Positions 58,466-64,000 of a DNA stretch of 64,000 nucleotides are shown here, in pieces. A model generated the notes under the pieces. The model was not told where the DNA came from. It ran no database searches and saw nothing but the letters and a program-made list of their open reading frames with translations. Both the position numbers and the translations under genes were made by a program. Each line of letters begins with the position of its first letter. Within the stretch, counting starts at the first letter, position 1. The DNA is from Treponema primitia ZAS-2. Its GTDB lineage: Bacteria > Spirochaetota > Spirochaetia > Treponematales > Breznakiellaceae. The stretch spans positions 2,914,001-2,978,000 of the forward strand of contig NC_015578.1 in the NCBI RefSeq assembly GCF_000214375.1, given 5' to 3'.

Positions 58466-59332
58466 CTATACACCGGCCTTTGCCGCAGGGGCCTGATCAG
58501 TTTCACCGGAAAGTAACGGCGAAGGGGCCGCGAGGTCCAAGCGCCGGGCACTTTTTATAAGGAGCCTGGTATATTCATTTTGGGGCTTATTCACAATACC
58601 ATCTCCGGTGTTTTCCTCCACAATCAGCCCATCCTTCATAACAATAATTCTGTGGGCAATTTTATGAACCACCGCCACATCATGGGATATAAACAGTACG
58701 GCGATCCCCCGCTTCACTGCCACATCGTAGATCAGATCCACGAGCTGTTTCTGAATTGATGCGTCAATTGCGCTGGTAGGCTCATCGGCGATAAGCAGTT
58801 TTGGTGAACATGCCAGGGCCAGGGCGATAGCTGCCCGCTGCCGCTGGCCTCCTGAAATCTCGTGGGGAAATGAGCGGGCAATACGCTTTATGTCGGTTAA
58901 TTTAACTTCCTCCATCAGGGCAAAAACAGCCTTATCCAGCCCTGCCGGGCCCGGCCTCTCCCCCCTCAGAAACGCGTTCTTTTTGAGGGGGAGCGCAATT
59001 TGCCTGCCTATCCTCATAAGCGGATCCAGGGCGGCGGTGGGTTCCTGGAAAACAATGGCCACATCCCTGCCTCTGATTTTTACCAGGGATGCTTCATCTG
59101 CCCCGATAATTTCCCTGCCCATGAGCAGAACGCTCCCGGCGGCTTGTATGGTTTCCGGTAACAGCCCGGCGATTGCCAGGGAGCTGAGGGATTTTCCGCT
59201 GCCCGACTCACCCAAAAGCCCCAGGACTTCTCCCTCCCGGATACTAAAACTAATACCCCTAATAAGGGGAGTTTGTGTTTCCTTTAAGACAGCGCTTAAT
59301 TGCTTTACTTCCAGTATTACTGTTTCGCTCAT
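58466..59332 (-). CDS. Peptide/nickel-type ABC transporter ATP-binding protein, first ATPase
   Basis: The 288-residue ATPase has Walker A GESGSGKS, VFQEPTAALDPLM, signature ISGGQRQR, Walker B LLIADEPTSAID (Ile for the usual Leu) and H-loop ISHDVAVVHKI. Its C-terminal extension is short and lacks the Cys motif. Its start overlaps the stop of the upstream permease by 4 nt. Confidence 0.92.
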   Translation of the reverse strand: MSETVILEVKQLSAVLKETQTPLIRGISFSIREGEVLGLLGESGSGKSLSSLAIAGLLPETIQAAGSVLLMGREIIGADEASLVKIRGRDVAIVFQEPTAALDPLMRIGRQIALPLKKNAFLRGERPGPAGLDKAVFALMEEVKLTDIKRIARSFPHEISGGQRQRAAIALALACSPKLLIADEPTSAIDASIQKQLVDLIYDVAVKRGIAVLFISHDVAVVHKIAHRIIVMKDGLIVEENTGDGIVNKPQNEYTRLLIKSARRLDLAAPSPLLSGETDQAPAAKAGV

Positions 59333-60159
59333 TGGGAAATACCCCCGGCCACACCATACCGGTCGCGGATGGAGTCTGCCAGCAGGTTCACCCCGATAAC
59401 AATGGCAATGATGACCGCCCCGGGAACAATGGCTCCCAGGGGAGCGATCAGTACCGTTGACTGAGCCCCCTGCATGAGCCTGCCCAATGATGCGTTTGGC
59501 GGGGGTACCCCAAGCCCCAGATATGACAGGCTAGCCTCCGCCAGTATCGATACGCCGAACATAACAGCGATATTCACCGACAACACCTGCCAGATATTCG
59601 GCAATATGTGCCTGAAGGTGATGGCAAGCTTTCCCGTACCTGAGGTTTTTGCGCTGATAAAAAACCACTTGGACATGACCTGCTTTGACAGAATGCGGGT
59701 AAGCCGGGCTATTACCGCAGAACAGGCGATGCCGATGGAAATAACTGCGGTCCAGGTACTTCTGCCCTGGGTAGCGCCGATGAGCATGGCCAGTAATAGT
59801 GTGGGAAAGGCAATCAGGGTATCCAGGATTGAGGAAATTGCGCTATCCGCCCACTGGGGCAGCCATGCCGCAAGGATGCCCGTAAAAATTCCGGTAACCC
59901 CGGCGATTAGAATGGCCCCCAGGCCGACCATGTAGGCTATCCGTGTCCCGATCATGACAAAACTGGCCAAATCCCGCCCCAGCTTGTCGGTTCCAAAGAG
60001 GTGGGCCGGGCTGGGCCCTTCCAGGCGCTCCCCGGAAGTATCATCCAGACTGTAAGGCGTCCAAAACAGGGATACTAAGGCAGTAATAAAAGTAAGGGAC
60101 AAAAGCAGAACAGCAATGTAAAGCCCCAGGGGACTTTTTTTCTTTCTTTTCGCGCTCAT
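59329..60159 (-). CDS. Peptide/nickel-type ABC transporter permease, DppC family
   Basis: The 276-residue permease has five to six membrane segments, the FGTDKLGRDLASFVMIGTR motif and an EAA-type loop (KTSGTGKLAITFRHILPN). It begins 9 nt after the DppB-type gene. It is shorter at the N-terminus than the permease at 10814. Confidence 0.92.
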   Translation of the reverse strand: MSAKRKKKSPLGLYIAVLLLSLTFITALVSLFWTPYSLDDTSGERLEGPSPAHLFGTDKLGRDLASFVMIGTRIAYMVGLGAILIAGVTGIFTGILAAWLPQWADSAISSILDTLIAFPTLLLAMLIGATQGRSTWTAVISIGIACSAVIARLTRILSKQVMSKWFFISAKTSGTGKLAITFRHILPNIWQVLSVNIAVMFGVSILAEASLSYLGLGVPPPNASLGRLMQGAQSTVLIAPLGAIVPGAVIIAIVIGVNLLADSIRDRYGVAGGISQ

Positions 60160-60168
60160 AGGTGCAGA

Positions 60169-61131
60169 TCACCCCCCTCTTTGATTTTGATTCCGGAGTC
60201 GGGGGTCCAGTATCCGTTGCAGCACATCCGCAAAGAACCCGATAACCAGTACCAGGAAGGTTGTGGTGAGTAGGATTCCCTGTATGGCAGGGTAATCATG
60301 CTGGGCAATAGCTTTGGTAAGCATGGACCCAAGTCCCGGCAGAGAGAATATGTTTTCTACCACCACGGCGCCCAAAAGGGTGGAAGAAAGTTCTATGCCT
60401 AAAATAGAAACCACCGGCACATAGGCATTTCTGATACCGTGGAGCAAAAAGGAACGTCCCTGGGAAAACCCCAAAGACCGGGACGTGCGGATATAGCCTG
60501 AATCCAGAATATTCAACACACTTGAGCGTATATACCGGGACAGGCTGGCGGTCATAACAAAAACAATGGTTATAAGCGGCAGAATCAGTGCCTCCACCGC
60601 CTTGCCAAAATTGCTCCACCCGCCGTTAGGCCAGCCTCCGGAGGGCAGGATGTTCAGCCTGAGGGCAAATAACCATACAAAAATAATGCCCACCCAGAAA
60701 GCCGGTATGGCGATTACGGTCTGGGAAAAAACGGTCAATACCGCCGCATACCATGTTCCGTTTTTATACGCCGCAATAAAGCCGATGGCGCTTGCCGCAA
60801 CAAGGGATATCAAGAACGAAAGGATGGTCAGCGGAACAGTTATTCTGAGTCTGCTTGCCACTTCCGGACCAACGGGAATCCCGGAGACCAAGGAGGTGCC
60901 AAAGTCTCCGTGGGTAACCCTGGCAAACCACTGTACAAATTGGCGGCCTAGGCTCTGATCCGATCCGACCTTCGCCCTGGCTTCCATGATTTGTTCCGCC
61001 GTGGCATCCGAGGGCAGCAATGCGTTTGCAGGATCCCCCGGAAGCAGCCGCAGCAGAATAAAGATCACCAGTAAGGCGGCGATAAAGGAGACCAAAAGGA
61101 AAAAAGCCCGGTGTAACAGGTAGTTAATCAT
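60169..61131 (-). CDS. Peptide/nickel-type ABC transporter permease, DppB family
   Basis: The 320-residue permease starts MINYLLHRAFFLLVSFIAALL and continues FILLRLLPGDPANALL, as in DppB proteins. It has an EAA loop (GYIRTSRSLGFSQGRSFLLHGIRNAYVPV) and the C-terminal VENIFSLPGLGSMLTKAI. It lies 60 nt after the binding-protein gene; a small palindromic stretch (CCGCAGGCCC ... TCTGCGG) in that gap could attenuate the permeases. Confidence 0.92.
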   Translation of the reverse strand: MINYLLHRAFFLLVSFIAALLVIFILLRLLPGDPANALLPSDATAEQIMEARAKVGSDQSLGRQFVQWFARVTHGDFGTSLVSGIPVGPEVASRLRITVPLTILSFLISLVAASAIGFIAAYKNGTWYAAVLTVFSQTVIAIPAFWVGIIFVWLFALRLNILPSGGWPNGGWSNFGKAVEALILPLITIVFVMTASLSRYIRSSVLNILDSGYIRTSRSLGFSQGRSFLLHGIRNAYVPVVSILGIELSSTLLGAVVVENIFSLPGLGSMLTKAIAQHDYPAIQGILLTTTFLVLVIGFFADVLQRILDPRLRNQNQRGG

Positions 61132-61191
61132 ATCGGATTATTACCGAAAATCCGCAGGCCCGCCAATATATCGGCAGATCTGCGGATTCTC

Positions 61192-62712
61192 TTAGTTTGT
61201 TTTTACGATATTGTAGGAGTGAAACTGGGAATTTAATCCATTGATCGGATAACCTGAAACATTGGATACCGCGATAACAATCTGGGGATACAGGTAGAGC
61301 CAAACACTGGCGGCTTCCCGGGCAATAGTCCTGTTCACCTCAAGCAGTTTTTGTGTCTGCTCATCGGTGCTGTTCGCCTGCTCCGCTTCACTAACGAGCT
61401 TTACCACATCAGGGTTGTTGTATCCCCAATAAAAGTTAGGATTCCCATACCACACCACATCCCGGTCATTCACGTGCTCCTGGAGCGTAGCGGTGAAATC
61501 ACGGTCACGATATACCTTGGAGTACCATTCGTCTGCGGATATGGAATTAATATTCACGATTATTCCGATTGATGCCAATTCGCTTTTGAGGAATTCCGCC
61601 ACCGTGGGGTGGGGATCGTATGTGGGGGTGTCCAGGGTAAAGGTGAATCCATTGGGAAAACCCGCCTGGGCAAGCAGAGATTTTGCCAAATTAACATCGT
61701 AGGGATTGGCATTAACCAGGGCCGGATCGTACCAGGGATCCGTAGGAGGTACCATGGAACCGATCAGGGAGCCGTAGTTTCCCCAAATTGAATTAAGCAG
61801 CTTTGCCCGGTTAACAGCGGAATAAATAGCCTTGCGGACATTCGTATTATCAAAGGGCGCCACCCTATCATTAAAGGCGAGCAGTTCCTTGGTGGTTGAA
61901 GCACCGTTGTTGATCTTGTACTTAGGGTTATTTTCAAATTGGGCAATCGCATCGGGACTCTGCACCGCAGCAATAATGTCAATTTGCCCGCTTAAAAGGG
62001 CATTACTCAGGGCGCTCGCATCGGTAAAGTAATAGAAAACCACACCGGAATTTTTTGCGGGGGCACCCCAATACCCATCCCATTTTTTAATGCTCAAAGA
62101 ACTGCCCCGGTTCCAAGTATCCAGGGTGTAGGGGCCGGTCCCGTCTTCCTCAATCCTGAAATCCCTTCCGTCATCATTGACAATCCACATCACCGCGAGG
62201 TGGTACAGGAACGAAATTGCAGGATTATTGAGGTGAAACACCACGGTCCTTGCATCCGGGGTATCAATACTTTTTACGTTTCTAAAGCTGGAAATCCGGG
62301 CGCTCAGGGAACCGGGGGCAACAACCCGCTCCAGACTGGCTTTAACATCCGCGGAAGTAAGGAGCTTCCCGGAGTGAAACTTAACCCCATCCCGCAGTAT
62401 TATGGTATAGCTCAGCCCATCCGCACTTTTCGTGTAACTGGCGGCCAGCAGATTTTCCACCTTCCCGTCATCAGTCAGCTTAAAAAGCCCCTCATACACA
62501 TTTCCGCTAAGCGCCTCGTTTACGCCCTGCCCGCCCCCCTGGGTATTTGACAGGTTTGTCGGCTCATAGAGGGAACCGATATTGACAATCGTCGAGTCGG
62601 GGCTTGCCCCGCTCCGGTCATTCTGCCCCTTGGCAAACCCGCTTTGGGCCGCAAAGAGGGAAAAAATCAGCAAGCCCGCAACCCAAAGGGTGGGTTTGTT
62701 TTTAAGCTTCAT
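61192..62712 (-). CDS. Peptide ABC transporter substrate-binding protein (family 5), second system
   Basis: The 506-residue exported protein has a signal peptide ending near LFAAQSGFAKG. Family-5 features: SGNVYEGLFKL, SYTIILRDGVKFHSGKLLTSADVKASLERV, DGTGPYTLDTW and NTNVRKAIYSAVNRAKLL. It heads a five-gene operon (binding protein, two permeases, two ATPases). It is quite different from the binding protein at 8187. Neighbouring secreted esterases may release compatible ligands, but this is speculative. AAGGAG precedes the ATG. Confidence 0.93.
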   Translation of the reverse strand: MKLKNKPTLWVAGLLIFSLFAAQSGFAKGQNDRSGASPDSTIVNIGSLYEPTNLSNTQGGGQGVNEALSGNVYEGLFKLTDDGKVENLLAASYTKSADGLSYTIILRDGVKFHSGKLLTSADVKASLERVVAPGSLSARISSFRNVKSIDTPDARTVVFHLNNPAISFLYHLAVMWIVNDDGRDFRIEEDGTGPYTLDTWNRGSSLSIKKWDGYWGAPAKNSGVVFYYFTDASALSNALLSGQIDIIAAVQSPDAIAQFENNPKYKINNGASTTKELLAFNDRVAPFDNTNVRKAIYSAVNRAKLLNSIWGNYGSLIGSMVPPTDPWYDPALVNANPYDVNLAKSLLAQAGFPNGFTFTLDTPTYDPHPTVAEFLKSELASIGIIVNINSISADEWYSKVYRDRDFTATLQEHVNDRDVVWYGNPNFYWGYNNPDVVKLVSEAEQANSTDEQTQKLLEVNRTIAREAASVWLYLYPQIVIAVSNVSGYPINGLNSQFHSYNIVKTN

Positions 62713-62754
62713 TTCAAACTCCTTTATATCATAGTAATAACATGTGTATTGTAT

Positions 62755-62784
62755 ATATTAATACCGAAGCTTTAATTCCGTCAA
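62755..62784 (-). promoter_or_regulatory. Promoter of the second peptide-transporter operon
   Basis: On the minus strand TTGACG (62784-62779), an 18-bp spacer and TAATAT (62760-62755), 42 bp upstream of the binding-protein ATG. Confidence 0.55.
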
Positions 62785-62872
62785 GGGGGTTTTTAGAATT
62801 TTACGGAAATTGTCCTTTCAGTAGGTCTCGATCCGGTTACCCGAGGGCCCCCAGTAAGGGGATACCCTATAC

Positions 62873-64000
62873 CTATTTTTCTACTGTCGTTTTGGTTTTT
62901 TTCCGTTTAGGGATATACAGCAAGGTACCCATTACCGTCGTAATGGGGGCTACCAGGACAAGGCCGAAACTGCCAACTACGGTTTGGAGTATTTCTGCCG
63001 CCGTATAATTGATGTTTAAGATATTGCTGTTGGATATTCCCTGGCCCATAAAAAGCATCAACATGGCGAGATATCCCCCACTGTACGCAAGGAGGAGGGT
63101 CGTCGTCATGGTACCGATAACCGAGCGCCCGATATTGTTACCCGATAGAAATAGTTTTTTAGCGGAAATATCGGGGTTGAGGCTGACGATTTCGTTCATT
63201 GCCGCCGAAATATCCATGGAAAGATCCATTACCGCTCCTGATGCGGAAAGGACCACTCCGGCGATAAAAATACGGGTAAGGTTGAGGTTGATGAACCCTG
63301 CATAAAGCAGGGTTTCTGAGAAAGGACGTACTGCGCCGTTGATATTGAAAGGTTCGGTAAAGCAAAGGGCCATCACAGAGGTTATCGCAAGCCCGATTGT
63401 CGCACCCAGAAGGGCAACGACTCCTTTTTTATTGAGTCCCGCCACCAGGAATAAAATAGCTGCGGATAAAATAGAGACGGTTATAAAACTCAGGATGATG
63501 GGATCGATGCCCCGCAGCATGGCGGGGATCATCAGTTTCCATACCGTAAGGGCGGTAAAGAAAAAGGAAAGTATCGCTTGGAACCCGAAAAAGCCCCCGT
63601 AAAACAACAGAAAACAGGCAAAAATCACCAGGAGAATTAATTCGACCCGCAGCCGGTAATGGTCTGCCGCATTTGCCCAGGCGACAATATCTCCCTGGGT
63701 GGAAATATTCAGCAGAGTGCGATCCCCAATTTCAAATACCCGATCCAGATCCATCTTGCCCAGAAAATGATTCCCCGTGCTGAGGATTCGCCCTTTCCAA
63801 CGCCCCGCGAGCACCTCAACATCAATACGCTGGGAACCGGAGAGGACTAAACCATATTCTCTAAACTGCGAATTATCGACTGCAACAACTTTTCCTTCAA
63901 CATGTTCAACCCCTGTGGCTTGACGATTTTCAAAACCCGTGGGGATGAACAATAGAATTACACACAAAAGAAGAATACAGCATGAAAAGACAATATCCTT
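62873..64000 (-). CDS. YibE/F-like membrane protein, N-terminus outside window
   Basis: The frame is open to the window edge (376 codons seen) with no convincing start; a TTG at 63967 would cut a hydrophobic segment, so the gene probably begins beyond 64000. The visible part has a membrane anchor, an extracytoplasmic beta-rich region (~35-110, VEHVEGKVVAVDNS, LAGRWKGRIL) and then about seven membrane helices with the family's conserved SGAVMDLSMDISAAMNEI and GTMTTTLLLAYSGGYLAMLM. The molecular function of YibE/F proteins is unknown. Confidence 0.85.
   Translation of the reverse strand, partial: KDIVFSCCILLLCVILLFIPTGFENRQATGVEHVEGKVVAVDNSQFREYGLVLSGSQRIDVEVLAGRWKGRILSTGNHFLGKMDLDRVFEIGDRTLLNISTQGDIVAWANAADHYRLRVELILLVIFACFLLFYGGFFGFQAILSFFFTALTVWKLMIPAMLRGIDPIILSFITVSILSAAILFLVAGLNKKGVVALLGATIGLAITSVMALCFTEPFNINGAVRPFSETLLYAGFINLNLTRIFIAGVVLSASGAVMDLSMDISAAMNEIVSLNPDISAKKLFLSGNNIGRSVIGTMTTTLLLAYSGGYLAMLMLFMGQGISNSNILNINYTAAEILQTVVGSFGLVLVAPITTVMGTLLYIPKRKKTKTTVEK

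Noticed and set aside
62820-62872. Possible tRNA-like GGTCTCGATCCGG segment
   Set aside because: It cannot be folded into a cloverleaf with acceptor and anticodon stems, and is only ~50 nt long.

Overview
The window looks like chromosome from a Treponema-type spirochaete, possibly a termite-gut relative. This is inferred from several things: solute-binding proteins whose signal peptides end in the spirochaete-style LFAGGS, a eukaryote-like hexokinase of the type treponemes carry, large surface lipoproteins next to a small beta-barrel protein, a poly-C tract in a surface-gene promoter, and moderate-to-high GC with dense CCGG/CCCGGG words. No rRNA, tRNA, CRISPR array, phage or insertion-sequence transposase was recognised.

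Layout. 1-3564: minus-strand RND adaptor (cut by the window edge) and TolC-like channel, beside a regulator made of two fused TetR units with its own palindrome. 3565-4379: non-coding, with three imperfect ~130 bp tandem repeats. 4380-7987: heterodimeric ABC exporter with one consensus and one degenerate ATP site. 8187-16211: oligopeptide ABC transporter followed by a dipeptide epimerase and a transglutaminase-fold protein, plausibly a cell-wall-peptide salvage operon. 16287-20120: minus-strand cob(I)alamin adenosyltransferase, AlaX-type editing protein, RluA pseudouridine synthase and a LarA-type racemase.

20269-31042 is an ornithine fermentation locus: ornithine carbamoyltransferase, ornithine racemase (opposite strand), then ord-ortA-ortB-oraS-oraE, a MutL-type ASKHA protein and an NhaC antiporter. 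Together they should take citrulline/L-ornithine via D-ornithine and 2,4-diaminopentanoate to alanine plus acetyl-CoA. The adenosyltransferase at 16287 could supply the B12 coenzyme of OraSE. 31208-38803: secreted 5'-nucleotidase, HAD phosphatase, a cystine/polar-amino-acid ABC transporter with a fused Fe-S serine/cysteine dehydratase-like enzyme, and a LacI regulator.

38925-51778 is the most unusual part. Downstream of nadE lie two related surface-protein cassettes. Each has a promoter-like region ending in a poly-C tract (18 C and 13 C) and two lipoproteins. The first lipoproteins of the two cassettes share a C-terminal domain, the second ones share an N-terminal domain, and the repeat bodies between are entirely different. 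A truncated copy of the 3' end of nadE precedes the second cassette, so the locus appears to have grown by segmental duplication with exchange of repeat modules. 51895-64000: PhnP-like metallo-hydrolase, hexokinase, two tandem secreted type-B carboxylesterases, a second peptide ABC transporter (minus strand) and a 5'-truncated YibE/F membrane protein.

Two window-wide patterns stand out. Several genes (exporter, argF, nadE, PhnP-like) have a -10 element only 6-9 nt before the start codon and no ribosome-binding site, suggesting leaderless transcripts. A family of small hairpins with a CTAAAAAC/GTTTTTAG stem sits at gene 3' ends, twice supplying the stop codon itself.
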